The notes beneath the pieces were generated by a model that worked only from the letters and a program-made list of their open reading frames with translations, was not told the origin of the DNA and did not search any database. Shown piece by piece: positions 34,519 to 42,435 of a stretch of DNA of 64,000 nt (its first letter is position 1; each line of letters opens with the position of its first letter). The stretch is taken from contig OZ245822.1 in the NCBI GenBank assembly GCA_965228545.1, forward strand, positions 1,426,001-1,490,000, written 5' to 3'. Both the position numbers and the translations under genes were made by a program. Origin of the DNA: HXMU1420-13 sp965228545 (lineage in GTDB: Bacteria > Bacteroidota > Rhodothermia > Balneolales > Balneolaceae).

Positions 34519-34769
34519 ACATTGTTTTTACTACTCATGCATGGGAAGACTATCAACATTGGGTTAGAACTGATAAAAAAATCCACCGCCGTATTAATCT
34601 CTTGATAAAAGAAACATTAAGGTCGCCTTTTGAAGGAATTGGCAAGCCTGAGCCATTAAAGCATAGTTTGTCAGGATATTGGAGTCGTCGTATCAACGAA
34701 GAGCATCGCATGGTATATAGATCCGATGATAAAAACCTATACATCATTCAGTTACGTTATCACTATTAG
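34515..34769 (+). CDS. yoeB: YoeB-type mRNA interferase toxin
   Basis: Ribosome-dependent endoribonuclease that stops translation when free. The 84-residue protein matches YoeB in length and in each active-site residue I can place: Glu46 (KPEPLKH), Arg65 (NEEHRMVYR), His83 and the terminal Tyr84 (RYHY). WEDYQHWVRTDKKIHRRINLLI and LSGYWSRRIN are family-typical. All catalytic residues present, so the toxin should be active. It converges with the thioesterase gene and overlaps it by four bases. Confidence 0.96.
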   Translation: MNIVFTTHAWEDYQHWVRTDKKIHRRINLLIKETLRSPFEGIGKPEPLKHSLSGYWSRRINEEHRMVYRSDDKNLYIIQLRYHY

Positions 34770-35212
34770 GAATCCCTCAACACCACAAACTCACCTTCAA
34801 ATTCGGCAGCGATCTCTCCTTTGTATTCTATGAATGCCTTTGCAACTAATCGACCTTTTCCTTTCGTGTTCAAATCTTCTAAAAAACCTGAAACAACGTT
34901 TTGGTTCGGTATTTGAAGCTTGGCTTCGAAGTCACTTTTTATTGGTTTTGAAAAAGTAGCTTTTCCACGTCGACCCACAATTCGAGGATGCGGATCAACA
35001 TCTTCGATTAATAATTGAACGTATGCCCAGCAAGTCACATAAAAGAGACTATCAATGCTCCCCCCAAACGCCGATCCCTGATGATTTATATTTGGAGCAT
35101 GCTCCATTGCAACCACCACCTCATTTCGTGTTAATTTTTGAATCTTCATCCCCATAATTTTAGTAATCGGGATGTTGGCTTCGATATATTCTTGTGCAGC
35201 GTCTTTGTTCAT
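34766..35212 (-). CDS. Hotdog-fold thioesterase (YiiD C-terminal type)
   Basis: A 148-residue protein resembling the YiiD C-terminal thioesterase family: MGMKIQKLTRNEVVVAMEHAPNINHQGSAFGGSIDSLFY, where NHQGSAFGG is the conserved loop before the long hotdog helix, followed by three outer strands. The substrate is probably an acyl-CoA or acyl-ACP, but not known. It runs opposite to yoeB and shares a 59-base region with the divergent xseA start. Confidence 0.82.
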   Translation of the reverse strand: MNKDAAQEYIEANIPITKIMGMKIQKLTRNEVVVAMEHAPNINHQGSAFGGSIDSLFYVTCWAYVQLLIEDVDPHPRIVGRRGKATFSKPIKSDFEAKLQIPNQNVVSGFLEDLNTKGKGRLVAKAFIEYKGEIAAEFEGEFVVLRDS

Positions 35213-35271
35213 AAACTCACTTTAAATGGCGACCAAAATATCCTTATCATTGCCCGAAATCCAATTACGAT

Positions 35272-36465
35272 ATGTCTAAACAAATCCCTTTTTTATTTGA
35301 TATCCCAACCGTTACAGAACTCACCGATAAAATAAAGGCACTGCTTGAGCAGAATTTTGTGGACATTTTGGTTGAAGGAGAAGCAAGTAATGTAAAGCGC
35401 AGTGCAAATGGACATATTTATTTTACTCTAAAGGATGCAGGTGCTCAACTTCCTTGCGTGATTTGGAGAAATACCGCCCAGCGTTTAGGAATTGAATTAA
35501 TGGACGGTCAACAAATTGTAGTTGGTGGCGATATTCAAGTATATGCCCCACATGGCCGCTATCAAATGATTGTTGGATTGGTACAACAAGCCGGAATCGG
35601 TAAACTACAACAAGCTTTCGAGGCATTAAAAGCAAAGCTAAAAGCAGAAGGCTTATTTGAAGACATTCACAAAAAACCTATTCCGAAATATCCTAAAAGA
35701 ATTGGAGTAGTCACCTCCAAAACTACCGCGGCTTTTCAGGATATTCGGTCCACACTCGAGAAACGATGGCCTATTGCTGATGTCCTGTTGTATCACACCA
35801 GCGTACAAGGTGTTAACGCAGCTCCGGAAATAGTAAAAGGGATAAAGCATTTCTCAACACAAAAAAATGTGGATGTAGTGCTTATTAGCCGAGGTGGCGG
35901 TTCGTTAGAAGACTTATGGCCATTTAATGAAGAATCTGTTGCCAGAGCGGTGTTCGAATGCGAAGTCCCATTAATTAGTGCCGTCGGTCATGAAGTAGAT
36001 TTCTCAATCTCCGACTTTGTTGCCGATTTGCGTGCCGCTACCCCAACGCAAGCTGCAGTTTTTGCCACTCCTGATATTAATGAAGTAAGGATGCTGGTTG
36101 AAGACCTCCATCGAAAGCTGGAAATGCATACAAGCGGCTCTATACAATATTATAAAGACAGAGTTTCTAGCCTTTCAAAAAGCTATGCGTTATTGGCTGT
36201 GAAGCAAAAGATGCAACTTGCGGCAAGTGATGTTACGACGCTGAAAACCCGATTGAAACAAGGCATTGATAGAAATTTAACATTGAGGAAACATACGATT
36301 GAAAAATTATCCCAAAGTGTTATAAATCAAAACCCTAATACTCCATTAGAGAAGGGCTTTGTGCGTGTGTGGCAAGGAGATAAGTGGATTCGAGCAAAAA
36401 AAGATTTCAAATCGGGAACGGGCGCTAAAGCCCAGTGGTTAGACGGAGAAATCATATTTAAATAA
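35272..36465 (+). CDS. xseA: Exodeoxyribonuclease VII large subunit
   Basis: Catalytic subunit of exonuclease VII, which degrades single-stranded DNA. The 397-residue protein has the N-terminal OB fold (DILVEGEASNVKRSANGHIYFTLKDAGAQLPCVIW), KRIGVVTSKTTAAFQDI, the catalytic region VVLISRGGGSLEDLWPFNEESVARAV, ISAVGHEVDFSISDFVADLRAATPTQAA, and the long coiled coil of the C-terminal half. No xseB (small subunit, about 70 residues) follows it; the next 500 bases contain no such frame. Confidence 0.96.
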   Translation: MSKQIPFLFDIPTVTELTDKIKALLEQNFVDILVEGEASNVKRSANGHIYFTLKDAGAQLPCVIWRNTAQRLGIELMDGQQIVVGGDIQVYAPHGRYQMIVGLVQQAGIGKLQQAFEALKAKLKAEGLFEDIHKKPIPKYPKRIGVVTSKTTAAFQDIRSTLEKRWPIADVLLYHTSVQGVNAAPEIVKGIKHFSTQKNVDVVLISRGGGSLEDLWPFNEESVARAVFECEVPLISAVGHEVDFSISDFVADLRAATPTQAAVFATPDINEVRMLVEDLHRKLEMHTSGSIQYYKDRVSSLSKSYALLAVKQKMQLAASDVTTLKTRLKQGIDRNLTLRKHTIEKLSQSVINQNPNTPLEKGFVRVWQGDKWIRAKKDFKSGTGAKAQWLDGEIIFK

Positions 36466-36974
36466 CCAGATAGCCTTCGTTACAATATAAACCGAGAGTT
36501 ATCCTAAATTGTAAATGATTTTAAAACCGAAATTTCATGTATTGTTCGGCTTCAGAAATCACCGTAATTTAGATTCGATTTAAATAGAGTAAGACAGTTA
36601 ACCCTGTCTCGCTTGGATTTAGCTAAACTGCAATGTTCAATTAACAGCCTCTGGCTATGTCTGTACCAACGTTCAACACCTTATTTTGCGCAAAAAGTAA
36701 TTCGCTTGATCTTCGATTGAGTTGCCATAATTATTTATGCTCTACCCTGTCTTTTTACAAAGGTGAAGACTTTACCTATTTCCACAAAAGTCTCTTTGAA
36801 CGGAACTGAAATATCATCCCGTAAAAACCAAACTTAGGTAAACAGTTTGTAGGCAGTTTAATACAGCCTTAGGGAAAAAGCAGCTAAAATAGGCTGCATT
36901 GATTCTTATTCAGTGGACGATTCTATCCATTGCAACACAAATACACTACAAATAAACATCATAAATTAACTGTC
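36466..36974. other. Long intergenic region upstream of the carbonic anhydrase gene
   Basis: About 500 bases without an intact gene. It holds AGACAG/CTGTCT (36593-36608) and GCAGC/GCTGC (36881-36898) stems, and a short minus-strand fragment listed separately. The last part probably carries the promoter of the carbonic anhydrase gene. Confidence 0.5.
36735..36833 (-). pseudogene. Possible DUF3108-like C-terminal fragment
   Basis: A 32-codon minus-strand frame reads VWFLRDDISVPFKETF..GKVFTFVKR and resembles the last segment of the DUF3108 protein at 4729-5535 (AWFLDDELRVPLEA..). It is bounded upstream by an in-frame TAA with a few further plausible codons before it. If real, it is the tail of a decayed paralogue. 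The match is short and made by eye. Confidence 0.3.
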
Positions 36975-37703
36975 ATGTTAAACAAAAAAACAATCAATAT
37001 ACTTTCTGTATTGGCAATTTCGCTATTCACATTTGCCTGTACCAATGCCCAAAACAACGGGTATAATACCGAACCAGTTAAAGAAGTGCTAACCAAGGAA
37101 AAGCAAGATGCTTTAACTCCACAAGCGGTACTAGAAGGTCTTAAAGCCGGCAACGAGCGCTTTGTAAATAACAATTTAACCCCACGCGACTATCAGGCGC
37201 AAGTTGTAGCTACAGCAGCCGGACAGTATCCTGAAGCAGTTATCATTTCGTGCTTAGACAGCCGCGTTCCTGTTGAGCAAGTATTTGACAAAGGCGTTGG
37301 CGACATCTTTGTGGGCCGAATTGCCGGTAACAATGTTAATACTGATATGTTAGGCTCAATCGAGTTTGGTACAGCTGTAGCTGGTTCTAAAGTTGTAATT
37401 GTAATGGGCCACGAGTCTTGTGGAGCTGTTAAGTCTGCAATCGATGATGTTCAAGTAGGTAACATCACTGCTCTATTATCAAACATTAAGCCAGCTATCG
37501 AAATGACTAATGGTTTTGATGGTGAGCAGTCAAACGCTAATGCTAACTACGTGACTGAAGTTGTAAATAACAATGTACGCCACACTATAGAGGAGATGAG
37601 AAAGAACAGCCCGATCATTGCTGAGCTAGAAAGAAATGGTGATATCCTGATTGCCGGTGCTTTCTACGATCTTGATACGGGTAAAGTGACCTTCATTGAT
37701 TAA
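36975..37703 (+). CDS. Beta-class carbonic anhydrase, lipoprotein form
   Basis: Interconverts CO2 and bicarbonate. I start at ATG 36975, which gives a lipoprotein signal peptide with Cys22 in the lipobox (LFTFACTNA); an upstream in-frame ATG at 36930 would only add 15 polar residues. The zinc ligands are Cys93 and Asp95 in ISCLDSRVPVE, and His146 and Cys149 in VMGHESCGAV. Residue 97 is the Arg of the Asp-Arg dyad. The 242-residue length is normal. Being anchored in the periplasm or outer membrane separates it from the usual cytosolic enzyme; it may handle external bicarbonate. A strong terminator follows. Confidence 0.94.
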   Translation: MLNKKTINILSVLAISLFTFACTNAQNNGYNTEPVKEVLTKEKQDALTPQAVLEGLKAGNERFVNNNLTPRDYQAQVVATAAGQYPEAVIISCLDSRVPVEQVFDKGVGDIFVGRIAGNNVNTDMLGSIEFGTAVAGSKVVIVMGHESCGAVKSAIDDVQVGNITALLSNIKPAIEMTNGFDGEQSNANANYVTEVVNNNVRHTIEEMRKNSPIIAELERNGDILIAGAFYDLDTGKVTFID

Positions 37704-37723
37704 AATAGTACCTAAGAATCAAG

Positions 37724-37756
37724 GAGCGCACCTGGGGATACTGGGGCGCTCTTTTT
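37724..37756 (+). terminator. Intrinsic terminator after the carbonic anhydrase gene
   Basis: GAGCGC (37724-37729) pairs with GCGCTC (37746-37751) and is followed by TTTTT. The loop (ACCTGGGGATACTGGG) is 16 bases. Confidence 0.85.
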
Positions 37757-37865
37757 CGATATATTCACTTTAGCGAAATTAATTGCTAATCTCTTTTTTG
37801 CTCCGACATGTACCATAGATTCTTAGATGTCATCAAGTGAAATTTCAAATAAATAATTAATAAAA

Positions 37866-38945
37866 ATGAAGAAGATATTCTTAGTTGGTCTTGCAATACT
37901 ATGCACCACGCATTTTGTGAACGCACAAAACAATTCAAAATTCGAAATATATGGTAATGTACGATTCGCCCATATTGGATCTGACACAAATGCAGACGGA
38001 TTAGGTGGCGATAATTACACGATGAGACTTCGGCCGGGAGTTCACTATAATTTATCAGAAAATCAACGATTTAGCGTTCGACTTGCTTATTTACTCTCTA
38101 AAGAGCTGGAGCCTTTAAAAGCTACATTAAAAGCGGATGGTTCAGGCAGGCTTGCATGGGGATCCGTAACTTTTGACGAATTCTACTACCGGTATAACGA
38201 TGATAAGAATGAACTCAGAATTGGTAGATTCCAAAAATCCCTAAATACACTTACCAATGCGAAAAGATCTCATTCGAGATATCAAAGTAACAGTAATAAT
38301 GTGCATTGGACCGATGGTATTTTTTATAAAAGATACCTCGACAACGAGAATAGCTGGTACGGAGAAGGGATTGTAGAATACCACCCGCAAGATCACCCTT
38401 CTTTTCAGTACGATCAAGCTGGATTAGATTTTTCGCAGAACGACCATAACTTTACATTTTATGCCGGAGCAGAAAGCCGGGAAGTTGTAAATAATGTCAT
38501 CCAAAGAGGCTTCGGATTGATGTATATCCCGGGAATTTATGTAAAAGGTAACGACCTGGCCGATTACATGGCGTTTACCTCAAGAATTACATTGGATTTC
38601 CCCCAAGGGGAGGCTCTCCGTGGTGGATCAATTAGAGTAGCCGGCGAGTTTGGTCAAAATTTGAATACCAGTTTTGAGAATGGAACCAGCATGGTAACAT
38701 CAGTGGGTATTAATAATTTCGCAGATCAGCATGAAATTATGATAGAGTTCGCGAAAACTGACGATGAGTGGTTCCTTCCTCGTAATATTTACCGTGCCGG
38801 TGCCGATGAGATGGAAATTCGCTATCGCTTTTTCTTCTCAGAAAAGTGGGCCTTTGATGCACGATACAGAATCAGAGACTATAGAGCAGATGGCCGTACA
38901 ACCGTTTACTCAACATTTATAAGAGCAACTTACGCTTTTAACTAA
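37866..38945 (+). CDS. Outer-membrane porin-like beta-barrel protein
   Basis: A 359-residue exported protein (signal peptide MKKIFLVGLAILCTTHFVNAQ). Throughout it alternates charged or aromatic residues in strand-like segments of 8-12 residues with short turns: FEIYGNVRFAHIGSD, TMRLRPGVHYNLSENQRFSVRLAYLLS, and MEIRYRFFFSEKWAFDARYRIRDY, ending in STFIRATYAFN with a terminal aromatic-Asn pair. The layout resembles alginate-export or porin-type barrels of 14-18 strands. The substrate is unknown. Independent of the carbonic anhydrase gene because of the terminator between them. It overlaps pheA (convergent) by four bases. Confidence 0.78.
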   Translation: MKKIFLVGLAILCTTHFVNAQNNSKFEIYGNVRFAHIGSDTNADGLGGDNYTMRLRPGVHYNLSENQRFSVRLAYLLSKELEPLKATLKADGSGRLAWGSVTFDEFYYRYNDDKNELRIGRFQKSLNTLTNAKRSHSRYQSNSNNVHWTDGIFYKRYLDNENSWYGEGIVEYHPQDHPSFQYDQAGLDFSQNDHNFTFYAGAESREVVNNVIQRGFGLMYIPGIYVKGNDLADYMAFTSRITLDFPQGEALRGGSIRVAGEFGQNLNTSFENGTSMVTSVGINNFADQHEIMIEFAKTDDEWFLPRNIYRAGADEMEIRYRFFFSEKWAFDARYRIRDYRADGRTTVYSTFIRATYAFN

Positions 38946-40087
38946 TTATTCCCATTGAACTGCTTTGCATAGCTCCCAAGTATTTTCAATTCTTCGGCTT
39001 CACGAGCTAATTCTTTAAGAGCCATTTCAGTATTCGGATCGGAGCCATTCGCTTCAATATCTACATAGAACGAATACCGGAATGGCTCATTTAATTTCGG
39101 TCGTGATTCCAGCTTACAAATATTAATTCCATGTTTGTGAAGCACATTCAAACACTCCATCAACGAGCCTTCCTGATGGGAAGTTACCATCATTAAACTC
39201 GTTTTTGCAGGGATTTGAAGATCAACCGTTACCGGCTCCCTTGATGCTACTACAAAGCGTGTATAATTTTCTTTCTGATTGGCTATGTCATGAGCAATCA
39301 CATGTAATCCATAGTGATCTGCAGCATGAGCACCTGCAATTGCCGCTTGTGATAAATCTCCATCGTCCATCACTTTTTTAGCAGAAATTGCAGTGTCTAA
39401 ATACGATTCTACTTTACACCTCGGCAGTTTTGCTAAAAAATTTGTGCATTGTTCAATGGCCTTAGGATGGGAAAGTATCCTCCTAATTTGACTCACTTCT
39501 ACCGGCTCAACCGCTAACAAACAGTGTACTACTTTTATAATCTCTTCCCCTACCACATGAATATCGGCATCTCCTAATATATCATAGGTATCATTTATAG
39601 AACCTGCAGTTGTGTTTTCGATGGGTAATAACGCATAATGCACGTGACCGTCTTTTAAGGCCTTGGCTGCATCCTGAAAGGTATCGTAGCCATAGCAATC
39701 AACGTGCTCGAAACGCTCATCGAAATGACGTTGAGCCGCAAGATGGCTATATGCGCCATCCGTGCCCTGGTAACTCACACTTATACGACTTGCCTTATTT
39801 TCATTTTGATGATCGAGTAACGAGTGTGTTTGATACCTTACCGAATTGGTTATAATTTCACGAAATAAATGCTCAGCATAATATCGATCAAGGCCAATTT
39901 CCGCAGCTATATCTCTGATTTTGTTCAACAATCGTTCTTCTCTTTCCATATCACGAATACCGGTATTGGTGGTAAGCTTGTAACTCGAAACTTCCTTCAC
40001 CAAATCCTGTCGCTCTGCTAACGCTGTTAAAATACTTCTATCGATTTCGTCGAGCCGTTTACGAATCGACTCCAATTCTTTTTTCAT
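38942..40087 (-). CDS. pheA: Bifunctional chorismate mutase / prephenate dehydratase
   Basis: Two steps of phenylalanine synthesis in one protein of 381 residues. Residues 1-90 are an AroQ-type chorismate mutase helix bundle (ESIRKRLDEIDRSILTALAERQDLVKEVSSYK, EREERLLNKIRDIA, YYAEHLFREII). Residues 100-280 are the dehydratase (SYQGTDGAYSHLAA, ALLPIENTTAGSINDTYDIL, YTRFVVASREP with the conserved TRF-type motif). Residues 290-370 form an ACT domain for feedback control, with the KLESRP motif in the form ICKLESRPKLNEPFRYSFYVDIE. Complete and standard. Confidence 0.96.
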   Translation of the reverse strand: MKKELESIRKRLDEIDRSILTALAERQDLVKEVSSYKLTTNTGIRDMEREERLLNKIRDIAAEIGLDRYYAEHLFREIITNSVRYQTHSLLDHQNENKASRISVSYQGTDGAYSHLAAQRHFDERFEHVDCYGYDTFQDAAKALKDGHVHYALLPIENTTAGSINDTYDILGDADIHVVGEEIIKVVHCLLAVEPVEVSQIRRILSHPKAIEQCTNFLAKLPRCKVESYLDTAISAKKVMDDGDLSQAAIAGAHAADHYGLHVIAHDIANQKENYTRFVVASREPVTVDLQIPAKTSLMMVTSHQEGSLMECLNVLHKHGINICKLESRPKLNEPFRYSFYVDIEANGSDPNTEMALKELAREAEELKILGSYAKQFNGNN

Positions 40088-40265
40088 AATTTGTGCTGCT
40101 TCAGTGAGTGTGTGATGCAGAAGGTAGTAAAGTTGAGGTATAATTTTGACTTAAAAGTGGAGCGATCAGATAGTATTTTTTGTTTTGATAATTGAATTCA
40201 CAGAATCTTCATATTTGGTCTTTAATTTTAGAAGAATCTGAATCATAATTAATAATTAGAGGAAT

Positions 40266-40718
40266 ATGACATTCATCATCACACTTTTGGCTCTTGTAAT
40301 GGTAAACCCGTTTGCAACAGCCAATAATGAACTATCATCTAGAGAAAAGGTTGAAATCGTGATCGAATCTAACGATCAAATGAAATTCAACATGAACGAA
40401 ATTAGAGTAAAAGAAGGCGACACCATTGTTCTAACCTTAAAGCATGTTGGAAAACTTCCAAAAGCTGCTATGGGACACAACTGGGTGCTTTTAACTAAAG
40501 ACACTGAAATGGGGCCTTTTGCTCAAAAAGCGGTACAAGCTCGCGATAATGAGTACATCCCAGCAGGTGGCGAAGGAACAATCGTGTACACCGATTTAAT
40601 TGGTGGTGGCGAAGAAACTACCATTGAATTTGAAGCGCCTGCAAAAGGTGAGTACATATTTATCTGTAGTTTTCCCGGACACTACGCTTTAATGAACGGA
40701 AAATTCATTGTTGAGTAA
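40266..40718 (+). CDS. Azurin-type blue copper protein
   Basis: Periplasmic single-electron carrier. The 150-residue precursor starts with a short signal peptide (FIITLLALVMVNPFATA) and has the azurin fold: VEIVIESNDQMKFNMNEIRVKEGDTIVLTLKHVG. The copper ligands are all visible: His71 in MGHNWVL, then Cys134, His139 and Met143 in FICSFPGHYALMNGKFIVE. The start and the fold are complete. Followed by a terminator at 40751. The electron partner (cytochrome, nitrite reductase or other) is not encoded nearby. Confidence 0.95.
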   Translation: MTFIITLLALVMVNPFATANNELSSREKVEIVIESNDQMKFNMNEIRVKEGDTIVLTLKHVGKLPKAAMGHNWVLLTKDTEMGPFAQKAVQARDNEYIPAGGEGTIVYTDLIGGGEETTIEFEAPAKGEYIFICSFPGHYALMNGKFIVE

Positions 40719-40750
40719 TTTTCATAATTACTCAATCTCCTGACTCAGAA

Positions 40751-40778
40751 GCCGGCGATATTCATCGTCGGCTTTTTT
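40751..40778 (+). terminator. Intrinsic terminator after the azurin gene
   Basis: GCCGGCGAT (40751-40759) pairs with ATCGTCGGC (40764-40772) around ATTC and continues into TTTTTT. Confidence 0.88.
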
Positions 40779-40791
40779 ATTTTATCGAATT

Positions 40792-41196
40792 ATGAACTAC
40801 TTATTTGTATATGGCTTACTCAAATCGAACTATACTAATGAAGCAACTAAAACCATTCGTAGCCATTGCACACTAGTTGGTGAAGGCTATACATTTGGTA
40901 AATTATTCGATCTGGGATCATACCCGGGGTTGATACATGACCCAAGTTCAAACTCAAAAGTATTTGGCGAACTCTATAAAATTGATAGGAATGAAACCGA
41001 GTTATTTGCCTTTTTGGATGCCTTTGAAGAATGCGGACCCGACTTCGAAGAACCAAATGAGTACCGTAAAGAGAAGATTTCTGTTTTGGTAAATAATATT
41101 GAATTTAGGGCTTCTACTTATGTTTACAACAGGAACTTAACCGGACTCACATTGATTGCTAATGGTAACTATCAAGACAAACAAGGATGTAGATAA
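40792..41196 (+). CDS. Gamma-glutamylcyclotransferase-like protein (AIG2 type)
   Basis: A 134-residue protein with the GGCT fold markers: MNYLFVYGLLKSNY (the YGxL nucleotide-like loop), LVGEGYTFGKLFDLGSYPGLI, VFGELYKID and LFAFLDAFEECGPDFEEPNEYRKEK, where the conserved acidic residue and the NEYRR-like segment (here NEYRKEK) define the active site. Such enzymes release 5-oxoproline from gamma-glutamyl amines or peptides. Short for the family by a few residues at the end (NYQDKQGCR). Next gene begins four bases later. Confidence 0.85.
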   Translation: MNYLFVYGLLKSNYTNEATKTIRSHCTLVGEGYTFGKLFDLGSYPGLIHDPSSNSKVFGELYKIDRNETELFAFLDAFEECGPDFEEPNEYRKEKISVLVNNIEFRASTYVYNRNLTGLTLIANGNYQDKQGCR

Positions 41197-41199
41197 CGA

Positions 41200-41589
41200 A
41201 TGGAAAAACAAGAACGATCGCGTATTGGCTTAAGCTTCATTGTTGGATTAGCAGGGGCTTATTTTTTATCAACAAGTTTAACTAACATGGGGTATTATTT
41301 CGGGCTTGATGAAGTTACAACTGCCACGAATGCTCGTTATTTGATGAATATTTTAGCAGGATTTTTAACCGGAATAGCTACCGTACTAATCCCTCAAAAG
41401 AGCAGTAAGCTCCGAGCATTACTATTCGTGGTAGGTTCCATCATTTTTATGGATACCGTCGCTTATTTTTCAACAGCAATGCCAATTAGTGACATGATTA
41501 ATCGGTTTTTGGTATCTATAAGTCTGGGGATTAGTGGTGGCCTCACTTTACTTATTTTGAAATCGATTAATCGAAAAGCAGAAACCTAA
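41200..41589 (+). CDS. Small integral membrane protein, unknown family
   Basis: A 129-residue protein with four hydrophobic stretches (GLSFIVGLAGAYFLSTSL, LMNILAGFLTGIATVLI, LLFVVGSIIFMDTVAYF and FLVSISLGISGGLTLLIL), short loops and basic ends, so probably a four-helix inner-membrane protein. No motif is recognised. It lies four bases after the cyclotransferase gene and is likely co-transcribed, but nothing links the functions. Confidence 0.7.
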   Translation: MEKQERSRIGLSFIVGLAGAYFLSTSLTNMGYYFGLDEVTTATNARYLMNILAGFLTGIATVLIPQKSSKLRALLFVVGSIIFMDTVAYFSTAMPISDMINRFLVSISLGISGGLTLLILKSINRKAET

Positions 41590-41596
41590 ATCATTT

Positions 41597-42101
41597 ATGT
41601 CAGCCGGTAAGAGTAATTCAAAATACTCTTTCTTTTGGTAGTTGATTTTATGCTTTGGCTGTACAATATCATCATCTGAAAACCTTACCGATGTTGCTGA
41701 GCGCTATGCTCAAACCTATACAGAACTGTCGGATTTTGATACTTTTCTCTCCTTTTATGTTTCTACCGTCGTCTTTGAAGATTTAGTGCGTGGAGTTTCA
41801 TTGGATGGTGTTGATGAACTAAAGGAATTCTTCAATTGGGAAAATCCAAGTTTCCAACTTACTGATCAGTTTCGCTGGTTGTTTAAGAACTATATACCGA
41901 CGAAAATACTATAATCAGTAAAGGTTTTTTACTCCTTTTCGGTAGCAAGATTCGGTTTACGAAGCCATGCATTTCTTTACTGTATTAACGATTAATGACA
42001 GCGGTAAAATAATTAAGCATACAGATTGGATAAATTACCCAAACTCATTACTTGACTACCAGATCAGAGCTAACTCTAATCTTTGGATAAAGGAAGGCTA
42101 A
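41597..42101 (+). pseudogene. Broken NTF2/SnoaL-like lipoprotein gene
   Basis: The frame from ATG 41597 reads MSAGKSNSKYSFFW, then TAG at 41639-41641, then LILCFGC, a lipobox, so the stop falls inside the signal peptide. It continues with SENLTDVAERYAQTYTEL, VSLDGVDELKEFFNWENPSF, typical of an NTF2-like fold, to a stop at 41912-41914. The expected end appears in another frame at 41961-42101 (EAMHFFTVLTINDSGKIIKHTDWINYP). So at least one nonsense mutation and a frameshift separate the pieces. Such lipoproteins are usually ligand-binding or enzyme-like, of unknown role. Dead by sequence. Confidence 0.8.
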
Positions 42102-42194
42102 TACAGTCGAACACTCATTATTTTTATATCTACTTTCGAACGATTAATTGTAAATAGAAGGTTTATATAGCCTAAACCACAAAATTACGCCACA

Positions 42195-42362
42195 ATGTTC
42201 GGACTATTCAAAAAGAAATCAGAAGCGGATAAGCTTAACGAGAAATATCAAAAATTGATGGAGGAATCGTACAAACTCTCCACCTCTAACCGTACGTTAA
42301 GCGACCAAAAAGCTCAAGAAGCAAACGAAGTACTCAAACAGATTGATGCACTGGAAAAATAA
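42195..42362 (+). CDS. Lacal_2735-type small charged protein
   Basis: A 55-residue protein (MFGLFKKKSEADKLNEKYQK, then LMEESYKLSTSNRTLSDQKA and AQEANEVLKQIDALEK) that matches my memory of the Bacteroidota family named Lacal_2735: short, very polar, with one hydrophobic N-terminal patch and a helical hairpin. Function unknown in the family. It stands alone after the broken lipoprotein gene. Confidence 0.82.
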   Translation: MFGLFKKKSEADKLNEKYQKLMEESYKLSTSNRTLSDQKAQEANEVLKQIDALEK

Positions 42363-42435
42363 TTACCCCGGCTAAAAATGTAATTAGCTAAAGTTATTAG
42401 TTCATTATTTTAAATATTTGATTACGTTCGAGGAT

